A stretch of 57,820 nucleotides of DNA from Nonomuraea cavernae. GTDB taxonomy: Bacteria; Actinomycetota; Actinomycetes; Streptosporangiales; Streptosporangiaceae. Where the stretch lies: NCBI RefSeq assembly GCF_014646355.1, contig NZ_BMNH01000039.1, positions 606 to 58,425 on the forward strand. The letters run 5' to 3'. The notes under the pieces were generated by a model. That model saw only the letters and a program-made list of their open reading frames with translations, ran no database searches and had not been told where the DNA came from. Of this stretch, positions 7,432 to 15,325 are shown in pieces. Made by a program: the position numbers and the translations under genes. The stretch's first letter is position 1; the number at the start of each line of letters is the position of its first letter.

Positions 7432-7534
7432 GCCGTACCTTCTGAGTCAGCGGGGTTACCGCTACAACCCCCCCTCAGGGTACGGCTTGCGCCGCGACGA
7501 GTCGGCGGCCCACTACGCGTCGCAAGCCGTACCC
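7432..7534. terminator. Competing hairpins in the pfk / MHYT convergent gap
   Basis: The 137-bp gap between two gene ends holds two overlapping inverted repeats. One long hairpin spans 7432-7486 (GCCGTACC..CTGAG with inner GGGGTT/AACCCC, closing with CTCAGGGTACGGC). The second is a perfect 14-bp pair, GGGTACGGCTTGCG at 7478-7491 with its complement at 7521-7534. They share 7478-7486, so only one can form at a time. A bidirectional terminator is the simplest reading. Confidence 0.55.
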
Positions 7535-7544
7535 AGGAGATAGC

Positions 7545-8366
7545 TCAACCGCGGGGCGTGCCGAAGAGATTCGCCTGCGGCGCGCCCTCGTCGCCTTTCT
7601 CCGTCTCCGTACGGGACAGATACTCCTCCTCGCCGCGCAGTTCGCGTTCCGACGGCGACAGCATGACGGCGAGCAGCAGGCCCACGGTGATCAGGCTGAT
7701 GCCGACGATCAGTGGCAGCAGGAAGTCGATCCCCTTGGACCCGGCCAGCGGGATCGTCGTCTCGTGCACGTCGACCGCCATGGCGAACATGCCGGTGTAG
7801 TGCATGCCCGTCACCGCGATGCCCATGATCAACGCCGCGCCGATCCGCTGGACGGCGCCCGTGACGCGGATGGTGAACCAGAGCGCCACGGTCGCGGCGG
7901 CGATCGCGATGAGCACGGAGAGCGTGACGATCAGCGGGTCGTAGCTGACGTGGCCGGACATGTTCATCGCGATCATGCCGAGGTAGTGCATGCCGGCCAC
8001 GCCGACGCCCGTCAGCAGGCCGCCGCCGAGGAGGTAGGCGACGCGCTCGCCGTGGTAGGAGACGAGGAACAGCCCGGTGCCCACGACCACGACCGCGAGG
8101 AACGCCGAGGCGGCGGTGAGCGGCACGTCGTAGCGGATCACCGTGCCGCGTACCCCGAAGCCCATCATGGCGATGAAGTGCATCGTCCAGATGCCCGTGC
8201 CGCCGAGCGCGACGGCGGCTCCGACGAGCCAGAATGCTCGCTCCCTGCCCTGGACGAGACGGGCCCGCGAAGCCAGCAGCAGCCCGAGCATGGATCCCAC
8301 GCTGGACATGGCGTAGGAGAGCACGGGCGTGATGAGCCCGTAGGAGAAATGGTCGATCGGTGACAT
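7545..8366 (-). CDS. MHYT-domain integral membrane sensor (copy 1)
   Basis: The product is 273 aa from ATG 8366. It has about seven hydrophobic segments with the defining motifs WTMHFIAMMGF, GMHYLGMIAMNM and GMHYTGMFAMAV, i.e. three MHxxxM/MHYxGM repeats that are proposed to hold a metal ion able to sense O2, CO or NO. The usual GGDEF/EAL or kinase output domain is absent; the protein ends in a ~40-residue charged tail (PSERELRGEEEYLSR). It could thus signal only through a partner or as a membrane redox protein. It shares length, motif order and most of its core with the next gene, so the pair is a tandem duplication. Confidence 0.88.
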   Translation of the reverse strand: MSPIDHFSYGLITPVLSYAMSSVGSMLGLLLASRARLVQGRERAFWLVGAAVALGGTGIWTMHFIAMMGFGVRGTVIRYDVPLTAASAFLAVVVVGTGLFLVSYHGERVAYLLGGGLLTGVGVAGMHYLGMIAMNMSGHVSYDPLIVTLSVLIAIAAATVALWFTIRVTGAVQRIGAALIMGIAVTGMHYTGMFAMAVDVHETTIPLAGSKGIDFLLPLIVGISLITVGLLLAVMLSPSERELRGEEEYLSRTETEKGDEGAPQANLFGTPRG

Positions 8367-8419
8367 GGGCCCCCCTCAGCAATTAAGGGAGTATGGGCGG
8401 TATGTCGCGGGGAGCGCAA

Positions 8420-9349
8420 CTACCTGTGTCGGGATCGTGACCTAGAGGAAGATGGGACTCCAAGGGAGGGAGCGGGATACATGGGTGGTTCCGTGCCCCA
8501 CTCCTGAACGGGCGCCGGGGCCGCCGGCAGAGGCCGCTGGACGGGCCCGGTGAGGTGCGCCGGCCGCTGGGTGACGAGCCTGCGCCGCTCCAGCCGGGCG
8601 TCCAGCTCGGCGTCCTCGTGCAGTTCCTTCGCCGACGGCGCCAGGATGACCATGAGCAGCATGGTCAGCGTGATGAGGGAGATCACGGTCATCAGGGGCA
8701 CCAGGAAGTCGAGCGCGTCGGCGCCCGGCAGGACTCCCGGCTCCGCGTGGGGGGTGACGACCATCGCGTACATCCCCGTGTAGTGCATCCCGGCCACGGC
8801 CACACCCATGACGAGCGCCGCCCCGGTGATCCAGATCGGCTTCCTGACCCGCAGGGTGAACCAGAGCGCGACGGTCGCGGCCACCACGGCGATCGCCACG
8901 GAGGCGGCCACGATCCCGCGGTCGTAGGAGACGTGCGCGGACATGTTCATCGCGTACATGCCCAGGTAGTGCATGCTGGCCACGCCCAGGCCGGTGAGCG
9001 CGCCGCCGCCGAGCAGGGCGAGCGGCCGGCCCCCGCCGTAGGAGACGAGGAACAGGCCGGTGCCGACGACCACGATGGCCACGACCACGGAGGCGGCGGT
9101 CAGCGGCACGTCGTACCTGATCTGGGTGCCCTCGACCGCGAAGCCCATCATGGCGACGAAGTGCATGACCCAGATGCCCGTGCCGCCGATGGAGACGGCC
9201 GCGCCGAGCAGCCAGCGCACCCGCGCGCCGCCTCGGGAGGCGTGCGCCTGGGCGGTCAGCCGCAGGCCGAGCATGCACCCCAGGCATGACATCACGTAGG
9301 CGAGCACGGGCGTGAGCGGGCCATGGGTGAAGTGATTCACAACCGACAT
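8420..9349 (-). CDS. MHYT-domain integral membrane sensor (copy 2)
   Basis: The product is 309 aa from ATG 9349. Its architecture matches the downstream copy: seven hydrophobic segments and motifs WVMHFVAMMGF, SMHYLGMYAMNM and GMHYTGMYAMVV. It differs by a longer, Pro/Arg-rich cytoplasmic tail of about 80 residues ending SRSRSRHR, with no recognisable output domain. It lies 53 bp upstream of copy 1 on the same strand, so the two are probably co-transcribed. Metal-dependent gas or redox sensing is the family proposal; nothing here shows the ligand or the partner. Confidence 0.88.
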   Translation of the reverse strand: MSVVNHFTHGPLTPVLAYVMSCLGCMLGLRLTAQAHASRGGARVRWLLGAAVSIGGTGIWVMHFVAMMGFAVEGTQIRYDVPLTAASVVVAIVVVGTGLFLVSYGGGRPLALLGGGALTGLGVASMHYLGMYAMNMSAHVSYDRGIVAASVAIAVVAATVALWFTLRVRKPIWITGAALVMGVAVAGMHYTGMYAMVVTPHAEPGVLPGADALDFLVPLMTVISLITLTMLLMVILAPSAKELHEDAELDARLERRRLVTQRPAHLTGPVQRPLPAAPAPVQEWGTEPPMYPAPSLGVPSSSRSRSRHR

Positions 9350-9566
9350 TCGTCAAAGCTTCCTTGCGATAGGGGTCTCCGTGATCTTGCCAGCCGCCCT
9401 GTCCGATTCATATGGATATCTCGACTATCTGTCAATTTTCTCTGTCGGGAAGGTGAAAAGTCCCCCAGCATGACAAAGCGAGTGCGGGGGCGGCGGCGGA
9501 CTAAACTCCATAGGTCGCGCGTTGCTTCTAACGCCCGTATCCCCGTCTTCCCCCGGAGGTTCAGCC

Positions 9567-10766
9567 ATGACGACGATGTCCGCCCTGGGCGAGCCGTGCG
9601 TTCTGCTCAAGCTGGGCGAGATCGTCCTCAAGGGCAAGAACCGTGAGCTGTTCGAGCGCCGCCTGATCAGCAACATCCGCGAAGCGCTCCAGGAGCTCGG
9701 ACTCAAGGTCGACGTCCGCCGCCGCCACGGAGTCGTCGCGATCTTCCTGCCTCTGGGCGCCACCGTCGAGGAGTCCGAGGCCGTGGCCCAGCGGGTCGCC
9801 GACGTGCCCGGGCTGGTCTGGATCCACCCCGCCTGGCGGGTCGCCAAGGACCCCGACTCGGTGCTCAAGGCCGGCATCGAGCTCTTCCGCGACCGCGAGG
9901 AGGTCAAACGCGGCGCGGCGTTCGCGGTCCGCTCACGCCGCCGTGACAAGCGCTTCCCGATGCGCTCCAACGAGCTCGACCGGTTCGTCGGCGGGGCCAT
10001 CAACGACGAGTACGGCCTGCCGGTCGACCTGCGCCACCCCGAGCTGACCCTCTCCATCGAGGTCGACCGCGACGAGGTGTTCGTCTTCACCGGGGGCATC
10101 CCCGGCCAGGGCGGGCTCCCCGTCGGCAGCAGCGGCCGGGCCCTGGTGCTCATGTCCGGCGGCATCGACTCGCCGGTGGCGGCCTACCGCATGATGCGGC
10201 GCGGCCTGCACGTCGACTTCCTGCACTTCTCGGGCATCCCCTTCACCACGTCCGAGTCGATCTACAAGGCCTACGCGCTGGTCAGGAAGCTCGACCGGTT
10301 CCAGGGCAGGTCGAGGCTCTGGGTGGTGCCGTTCGGCAAGGCCCAGCAGTCGATCCGCTCCTCGGGCCAGGACCGGCTCGCGGTGATCGCGCAGCGGCGG
10401 CTCATGCTCAAGACGGCCGAGGAGGTCGCCCACCGCATCCGCGCCTCGGCGCTGATCACCGGTGACGCGCTCGGCCAGGTCTCCTCGCAGACCCTGACCA
10501 ACATCACCGCCCAGGACCACGCGGTCGAGCTGCCGATCCTGCGGCCGCTGATCGGCTGGGACAAGACCGAGATCATGGCCGAGGCGCGGCGCCTCGGCAC
10601 GCTGGAGATCTCCGAGCTGCCCGACGAGGACTGCTGCAGCCTCCTGGCCCCCAAGCGGGCCGAGACCCGCGCCAAGATCGAGGACCTGAAGCAGATCGAG
10701 AAGCGGCTCGACGCCGAGGAGCTGGCCGTCCAGCTGGCCGACTCGATCCAGGAGTACACCCTCTGA
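9567..10766 (+). CDS. thiI: tRNA 4-thiouridine sulfurtransferase ThiI (no rhodanese domain)
   Basis: The product is 399 aa from ATG 9567, with GGAGG 7 nt upstream (a longer in-frame ATG at 9522 lacks this). The N-terminal ferredoxin-like and THUMP domains (LLKLGEIVLKGKNRELFE to VFVFTGGIPGQGG) are followed by the PP-loop ATP pyrophosphatase motif LMSGGIDSPVAAYRM and the EDCCSLLAPKR segment near the C-terminus. It activates U8 of tRNA by adenylation for thiolation; in some bacteria it also feeds thiazole synthesis. The rhodanese extension of E. coli ThiI is missing, so sulfur must come from a separate carrier. It is not linked to the thiOSG operon 17 kb away. Confidence 0.92.
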   Translation: MTTMSALGEPCVLLKLGEIVLKGKNRELFERRLISNIREALQELGLKVDVRRRHGVVAIFLPLGATVEESEAVAQRVADVPGLVWIHPAWRVAKDPDSVLKAGIELFRDREEVKRGAAFAVRSRRRDKRFPMRSNELDRFVGGAINDEYGLPVDLRHPELTLSIEVDRDEVFVFTGGIPGQGGLPVGSSGRALVLMSGGIDSPVAAYRMMRRGLHVDFLHFSGIPFTTSESIYKAYALVRKLDRFQGRSRLWVVPFGKAQQSIRSSGQDRLAVIAQRRLMLKTAEEVAHRIRASALITGDALGQVSSQTLTNITAQDHAVELPILRPLIGWDKTEIMAEARRLGTLEISELPDEDCCSLLAPKRAETRAKIEDLKQIEKRLDAEELAVQLADSIQEYTL

Positions 10767-10773
10767 CACCAGG

Positions 10774-10803
10774 CCCCCTCCACCCGGCGCCGGATGGAGG
10801 GGG
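10774..10803. terminator. Bidirectional terminator between thiI and aroF
   Basis: This is a perfect 9-bp inverted repeat CCCCCTCCA / TGGAGGGGG with a 12-nt loop in the 51-bp gap between two convergent genes. It has no long U tract. Its position suits termination of both transcripts. Confidence 0.65.
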
Positions 10804-10817
10804 CGGACGGCCCGCCG

Positions 10818-11849
10818 TCAGGCGGGCTGCGCCACCGCGGCCGACTTGCCGAGGAGCGCCGGGAGGTCGCGCATGACCCCCGCCAGCTCCTCCAGGTCGC
10901 CGTCGATCAGCGCCTGCGGGCCGTCGCACAGCGCCAGCTCGGGCTGCGGATGCACGTCGATGATCACGCCGTCGGCGCCGACCGCGATGGCCGCCCGGGT
11001 CAGCGGCAGCACCAGGTCGCGCCGGCCGCCCGAGTGCGACGGGTCGACGATCACCGGCAGGTGCGACAGGCGCTGGGCGACCGGCACCGCCGAGACGTCG
11101 AGGGTGTTGCGGGTGGCGGTCTCGAACGTGCGGATGCCCCGCTCGCAGAGCACGATGTCGAGGTTGCCGCGCTGCGCGATGTACTCGGCGGCCATCAGCC
11201 ACTCCTCGATGGTGGCGTTCATGCCGCGCTTGAGCATGACCGGCCGGCCCGCCGCGCCGACCGCCTGCAGCAGCGCGAAGTTCTGCGCGTTGCGGGTGCC
11301 GACCTGGAGCATGTCGGCGTAGGACGCGACCAGCTCCACGTCCTGCGCGTCGACGACCTCGGTGACGATCGGCAGCCCGGTCTCCTCGCGCACGTCGGCC
11401 AGGATGCGCAGCCCCCGCTCGCCCAGCCCCTGGAAGGCGTACGGCGACGTGCGCGGCTTGAACGCTCCGCCGCGCAGCAGCGTCGCCCCCGCAGCCCTGG
11501 CCATCAGCGCCGCGTCGAGCGTCTGCCCCGGCGTCTCCACCGCGCACGGCCCCGCGATCAGCGTCACGGTGTCGGGACCGATCGGCACCCCGCCCACGTG
11601 CACGGTCGAGCGCTCCGGATGGTTCTCGCGGCTCACCAGTTTGTACGGCGTCGACACGCGCATCACGTCGCGCACCCCGCCCATGCCCCGCAGGCCGGCC
11701 GCGTCCAGCTGGGTCACGTCACCCACCAGACCCACGATCGTGCGCCGCACGCCCCTGCTCACGAACGCCTCCACGCCGGCCGCCTGGACGACCGTGACGA
11801 CCGACTCGATGTCGACCTGGGTGGCCTCCGGGCCCATCACGATAACCAT
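10818..11849 (-). CDS. aroF: 3-deoxy-7-phosphoheptulonate synthase (DAHP synthase, AroF/KDO8P type)
   Basis: The product is 343 aa from ATG 11849 with GGAGGAG 9 nt upstream. Residues ~1-70 form the ferredoxin-like regulatory domain of type I-beta enzymes (MVIVMGPEATQVDIESVVT). The barrel follows with LIAGPCAVETPGQ, RGGAFKPRTSPYAFQGLG, GTRNAQNFALLQAVG, KRGMNATIEEWLMAAEYI, CERGIRTFE and VIVDPSHSGGRRD, all diagnostic. It condenses phosphoenolpyruvate and erythrose-4-phosphate in the first step of the shikimate pathway. The regulatory domain suggests feedback control by an aromatic end product. The gene is single, preceded by an aromatic leader peptide and a terminator hairpin, so expression is very likely also set by attenuation. 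Confidence 0.94.
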   Translation of the reverse strand: MVIVMGPEATQVDIESVVTVVQAAGVEAFVSRGVRRTIVGLVGDVTQLDAAGLRGMGGVRDVMRVSTPYKLVSRENHPERSTVHVGGVPIGPDTVTLIAGPCAVETPGQTLDAALMARAAGATLLRGGAFKPRTSPYAFQGLGERGLRILADVREETGLPIVTEVVDAQDVELVASYADMLQVGTRNAQNFALLQAVGAAGRPVMLKRGMNATIEEWLMAAEYIAQRGNLDIVLCERGIRTFETATRNTLDVSAVPVAQRLSHLPVIVDPSHSGGRRDLVLPLTRAAIAVGADGVIIDVHPQPELALCDGPQALIDGDLEELAGVMRDLPALLGKSAAVAQPA

Positions 11850-11874
11850 CTGCTCTTTCTCCTCCGGAAACGCG

Positions 11875-11911
11875 AGAAGGCCCCGGGTCCTTAACGGACC
11901 CGGGGCCTTCT
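11875..11911 (-). terminator. Attenuator terminator upstream of aroF
   Basis: This is a perfect 16-bp stem (AGAAGGCCCCGGGTCC and its complement) with a 5-nt loop, ending 25 nt before the aroF start codon. Its 5' arm on the RNA (11902-11895, CGGGTCCG) can instead pair with CGGACCCG inside the leader-peptide coding sequence (11965-11958). The alternative is reinforced by a 7-bp helix GTTCGCC (11952-11946) with GGCGAAC (11918-11912). Terminator and antiterminator are therefore mutually exclusive. Confidence 0.85.
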
Positions 11912-11928
11912 GTTCGCCTGTCTGCTGG

Positions 11929-11997
11929 TCAGCGCAGCGTCAGGTGGCGAACGGACTCGGGTCCGTCGCCATACCAAAACTGGAACGCCTTGCGCAT
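11929..11997 (-). CDS. Aromatic leader peptide of aroF (22 aa)
   Basis: A short frame runs from ATG 11997 to TGA 11931-11929. The peptide begins MRKAFQFWYGDGPES, with Phe at 5 and 7, Trp at 8 and Tyr at 9, so four of nine residues at the start are aromatic. This is the signature of ribosome-mediated attenuation: slow decoding of Phe/Trp/Tyr codons when aromatic amino acids are scarce. The codons just after the aromatic run form one arm of an antiterminator and of a small self-hairpin (ACGGAC/GTCCGT), and the terminator follows 18 nt after the stop. No ribosome-binding site precedes it; the -10 element places the transcript start at or next to the ATG, so it is probably translated leaderless. 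Confidence 0.82.
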   Translation of the reverse strand: MRKAFQFWYGDGPESVRHLTLR

Positions 11998-12005
11998 AGC
12001 GCCCA

Positions 12006-12011
12006 AGAATA
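12006..12011 (-). promoter_or_regulatory. -10 element of the aroF leader transcript
   Basis: On the minus strand TATTCT lies 8 nt before the leader-peptide ATG at 11997, predicting a start at about 11998. A clear -35 is not seen. The position suggests a leaderless mRNA for the attenuator peptide. Confidence 0.45.
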
Positions 12012-12093
12012 GCGCACCCAACCCGGGCGCGAACCGGGGGCGGTGCGATGGCAGGATGGCTCACGACCACGAGAGCGTGCGATTGGAGTGATC

Positions 12094-12690
12094 GTGCAGG
12101 AGCCGCGCCTGCCCCCAGGCCAGTACGTCCCGCGCGGCCGTCCCGTGATCCACTACGGCAGGGTCCCCCAGTTCAGGCCCGACAGCTGGGACTTCCGCGT
12201 CTTCGGTGCCACCGCCTCCGGCGAGGAGCACCGGTTCGCCTGGGACGACTTCGAACGGCTGCCCCGCGCCGACGTGGTGGCCGACTTCCACTGCGTGACC
12301 AAGTTCTCGCTCATGGGCGTCGAGTGGCGCGGGGTGAGCCCCGCCACCATCCTCGACCTCGCGCCACCCGACCCGGGTGTCCGGCACGTGATGATCTGGG
12401 CAGAGTACGGCTACAGCGCCAACCTCAGGATGTCCGATTTCACCGCACCCGGCACCCTGTTCGCCATGGAGGTCGACGACAAGCCGATCAGCCTCGACCG
12501 CGGCTTCCCGCTGCGGATCGTGGTGCCCCACCTCTACGCGTGGAAGAGCGTCAAGTGGGTGCGCGGCATCGAATATCTGCTGGAGGATCGGCGGGGCTTC
12601 TGGGAGGAGCGCGGCTACCACAACGTGGCCGACCCGTGGCGCGAGCAGCGTTACTCCTACCAGGAAGAACCCGGCGAGGGCCCTCCGTAG
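12094..12690 (+). CDS. Sulfite-oxidase-like molybdopterin-dependent oxidoreductase (YedY/MsrP type)
   Basis: The product is 198 aa from GTG 12094, chosen for the TTGGAG 5-6 nt upstream; GTG 12088 and 12043 are in frame. It is an oxidoreductase molybdopterin-binding domain without the dimerisation domain of true sulfite oxidases. The expected Cys ligand to molybdenum is in VVADFHCVTKFSLMGVEWRGV. WAEYGYSANLRMSDF and PHLYAWKSVKWVRGIEYL are typical of this short family. No Tat signal or membrane anchor is present, so unlike periplasmic MsrP it appears cytoplasmic. The substrate is unknown. It stands alone between the aroF leader and the sensor kinase. Confidence 0.85.
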   Translation: MQEPRLPPGQYVPRGRPVIHYGRVPQFRPDSWDFRVFGATASGEEHRFAWDDFERLPRADVVADFHCVTKFSLMGVEWRGVSPATILDLAPPDPGVRHVMIWAEYGYSANLRMSDFTAPGTLFAMEVDDKPISLDRGFPLRIVVPHLYAWKSVKWVRGIEYLLEDRRGFWEERGYHNVADPWREQRYSYQEEPGEGPP

Positions 12691-12734
12691 GGTTTCCGCC
12701 CGCACACGGTCCGTGGCCCGCTACGGTTGCCCGC

Positions 12735-13880
12735 ATGCTGACCACCGCATGCGTGGTGCTCTCCTCCTTGACCTTCGTCCTCGGCTACGGCCTTGCCCGG
12801 GTTTCGCGGCGCGGCCCCCGGGCGTCCGGCCGCCGGTCCAAGGACGAGGCGACGTTCACCACGCTGCACCTCGCCGCGATGGCCGCCCCGGCACTGCGCA
12901 CGGGGCTGCACCGCGACTCGGCCCGTCACGCCGTCCGCCACCTGCGCGCCCTGCTCGGCACCCACGCCGTCGCCATCACCTCGACCGACGCGGCGCTGGC
13001 CTGGGACGGGCCGTGCACCGACGAGGTGCTCACCTACGCGCGCACGGCACTGGCGGCCGGCCGGGCGCAGGTGTTCGCCGGCGAGCCGTACGGAGCGGTG
13101 GTGGCGCCGCTGACCGTGGACGGCACGATCGTCGGAGCGCTGGCCGCGTTCGACGACGAGCTGAGCGCGGGGCTGGTCCGCACCGTCACCGAGGTGGCCG
13201 GCTGGGTGTCGGGGCAGCTGGAGCTGGCCGAGCTCGACTCGTCGCGCCGCCGCGCGCTGGAGGCGGAGATGCGGGCGCTGCGGGCCCAGATCTCGCCGCA
13301 CTTCGTCTACAACGCGCTGACCACGATCGCGTCGTTCATCCGCACCGACCCCGTGCGCGCCCGCGAGCTGCTGCTCGACTTCGCCGACTTCGCCCGCTAC
13401 GCGCTGCGCCGGGCCCACGACTTCACCACCCTGGCCGACGAGCTCACCTGCGTCGACCGCTACCTGCTGCTGGAACGTGCCAGGTTCGGCGACCGGTTGC
13501 GGTTCAGCCTCCAGGTGGCGCCGGAGGTGCTGCCGGTGCCGGTGCCGTTCCTGTGCCTGCAGCCGCTGGTGGAGAACGCCATCAAGCACGGCATGGGCAG
13601 CCGGGGCGGCAGCGGCGAGGTGCGCGTCGTGGCGCGTGACGCGGGCCCGGAGGCGCACATCTCGGTCGAGGACGACGGCGCCGGCATGGACCCCGAGCAG
13701 GCCCGCCGGATGCTCGACGACGATCCCCGGCGGGAGGGCAACGGCATCGGGCTGGCCAATGTGGACGTGCGGATGCGGCAGATCTACGGCGAGGGCTACG
13801 GCCTCGTCGTGGAGACGTCGCTGGGCGCGGGCACGAAGGTGCGGCTGCGCGTACCCAAGACTCAATTTAGCTCTTTGTAG
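12735..13880 (+). CDS. LytS-type sensor histidine kinase
   Basis: The product is 381 aa from ATG 12735. It has one N-terminal membrane segment (TTACVVLSSLTFVLGYGLA), then a GAF-like region to about residue 165, then the His_kinase family module with phospho-acceptor His in QISPHFVYNALTTIASF, and a C-terminal HATPase (PLVENAIKHG N box, DDGAGM and GNGIGLANVD G boxes). This order is typical of LytS/YehU kinases. With a single N-terminal anchor and no extracytoplasmic domain, it probably senses an intracellular or membrane signal through the GAF region. The cognate LytTR regulator follows 66 bp downstream. Confidence 0.9.
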   Translation: MLTTACVVLSSLTFVLGYGLARVSRRGPRASGRRSKDEATFTTLHLAAMAAPALRTGLHRDSARHAVRHLRALLGTHAVAITSTDAALAWDGPCTDEVLTYARTALAAGRAQVFAGEPYGAVVAPLTVDGTIVGALAAFDDELSAGLVRTVTEVAGWVSGQLELAELDSSRRRALEAEMRALRAQISPHFVYNALTTIASFIRTDPVRARELLLDFADFARYALRRAHDFTTLADELTCVDRYLLLERARFGDRLRFSLQVAPEVLPVPVPFLCLQPLVENAIKHGMGSRGGSGEVRVVARDAGPEAHISVEDDGAGMDPEQARRMLDDDPRREGNGIGLANVDVRMRQIYGEGYGLVVETSLGAGTKVRLRVPKTQFSSL

Positions 13881-13946
13881 CCGAATCTTTACGCGACGTT
13901 GGCATGTCCCTTGTGACCTTGGTGTTCATGCGGCAGCGTAGGACCC

Positions 13947-14687
13947 ATGCTGCGTCTGCTGGCCGTTGACGATGAAGTGCCCGCGCTGGAGGAGTTGGCA
14001 TATCTCCTGCGCCAGGACGGCCGGGTCGAGCATGTCGCGACCGCCTACGACGGGGTCAAGGCGCTGCAGGACATGGTCCAGATGATCGGCACGGGCGAGC
14101 GGCTCGACGGAGTGTTCCTCGACATCCGGATGCCCGGGCTCGACGGGCTCGACCTGGCCAGGCTGGTGGGCGGCTTTCCCAGCCCGCCGCGGCTGGTGTT
14201 CGTGACCGCGCACGAGGAGTGCGCGGTGCAGGCGTTCGAGCTGGAGGCGGTCGACTACCTCCTCAAGCCGGTCCGGGCCGAGCGTCTGGCCGAGGCCGTG
14301 CGCAGGCTGGAGGCCGCCGCGGCTCCCTCGGCCGAGCCTGGCCGCGACGACGTCATCCCGGTCGAGCTGGGCGGCCGCACGAGGTTCGTGCCGCAGCAGT
14401 CCGTCCTGTTCGTCGAGGCCCAGGGCGACTACGTGCGGCTGCACACCGTCGACGGCAGCTATCTCCTGCGCATGTCGCTGGCGGCGCTGGAGCGTCGCTG
14501 GGCCGAGGCGGGCTTCATCAGGGTGCACCGCAGCACCCTGGTCTCCGTGCGGCACGTCAACGAGCTCAGGTTCGAGGGCGGGCGGGTGACCCTGACCGTG
14601 GGCACCGAGACGCTCCAGGTCAGCCGGAGGCACAGCCGCGAGGTGCGCGAGCTCCTGGTCCGCCAGCACCGCAGCGTCATCTCCTAG
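13947..14687 (+). CDS. LytTR-family response regulator
   Basis: The product is 246 aa from ATG 13947. Residues 1-120 are the receiver domain (LAVDDEVPALEEL acidic pocket, phospho-acceptor Asp in GVFLDIRMPGLDGL, conserved Thr in VFVTAHEE, Lys in YLLKPVR). Residues ~140-240 are the LytTR DNA-binding domain (FVEAQGDYVRLHT, FIRVHRSTLVSVRHVNELRF). It is the partner of the preceding kinase. In several actinobacteria such pairs sit next to a symporter gene; here only a 640-bp non-coding stretch follows, so the target is not apparent. Confidence 0.92.
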   Translation: MLRLLAVDDEVPALEELAYLLRQDGRVEHVATAYDGVKALQDMVQMIGTGERLDGVFLDIRMPGLDGLDLARLVGGFPSPPRLVFVTAHEECAVQAFELEAVDYLLKPVRAERLAEAVRRLEAAAAPSAEPGRDDVIPVELGGRTRFVPQQSVLFVEAQGDYVRLHTVDGSYLLRMSLAALERRWAEAGFIRVHRSTLVSVRHVNELRFEGGRVTLTVGTETLQVSRRHSREVRELLVRQHRSVIS

Positions 14688-15060
14688 AGCCGATTCCGCG
14701 CCGCCCGGCGGGCGGGTGTGAAGCGGGTGGCGCCGGGTCCGCGCCCTCGATCCCGGGGCCTTTGCCGTGATGGTCGCGATGTCCCTGGTCACGCCGGGGC
14801 GGCCGGTGCGCTGAATCGGGTATCCCTCGTGATCTCCGTGCGTAAGGCGTGCGCGAGCCCCGTAATCGACCGTTCGTCGAATCGGAAGGACCGTTCATCG
14901 CGTACACACTCTCCGTATGCCGCTGACTACAGACCGTTCGACGCGCTGTGAGCCAACGGGGTTTCGCCTTCAAGATCGCGACCGTAGTGTTTCGGCATCG
15001 GAAGCCACCCGGGGCATCGGGGGACCGGGCCGAAAGGCCCGCGTGATGCTCCGGTTCCAC

Positions 15061-15079
15061 GGTGACCACGCTGGTCACC
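15061..15079. promoter_or_regulatory. GGTGACCA-N3-TGGTCACC palindrome in non-coding DNA
   Basis: This is a perfect 8+8-bp inverted repeat with a CGC centre. It contains GTGAC and GTCAC half-sites such as BldD-type or GntR-type regulators use. It is far from any gene start, so it could equally be structural. A weak call. Confidence 0.3.
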
Positions 15080-15211
15080 ACGGTTGTCGGGCCCTTGACC
15101 GGGGGGTAGGGCCCGCCTGCCGGTTACGTGAAGGGGCGCCCGCAGCGGCCGCGGAGACTCGGCGGCGATCCGGCCTTCCGGGGGCGGTCGGATCGCCGGC
15201 GCGGGCGCCCC

Positions 15212-15325
15212 GACACGACGGCGGATCAGCCGGGCGGGCAGCGGAGCACCCGGACACGACGGGGGATCAGCCCAGCGATCGGCGGAGCACTCCGGCACGA
15301 CGGTGATCAGCGCCGCCGGGCGGCG
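15212..15325. repeat. Degenerate 41-42 bp tandem repeat, about 2.5 units
   Basis: Units begin at 15212, 15253 and 15295. Each starts with (A)CACGACGG-GATCAGC and, in the two full units, ends with CGGAGCAC-CCG. The last partial unit ends at the nfo stop codon region. Confidence 0.65.

Noticed and set aside
11362..12012. Plus-strand frame through the aroF leader
   Set aside because: It reads antisense through aroF and the attenuator; no family similarity and it breaks no known structure on its own strand.
14718..14951. Short frames in the 640-bp gap after the LytTR regulator
   Set aside because: No ribosome-binding site, no domain and no codon-position bias that separates them from non-coding sequence.
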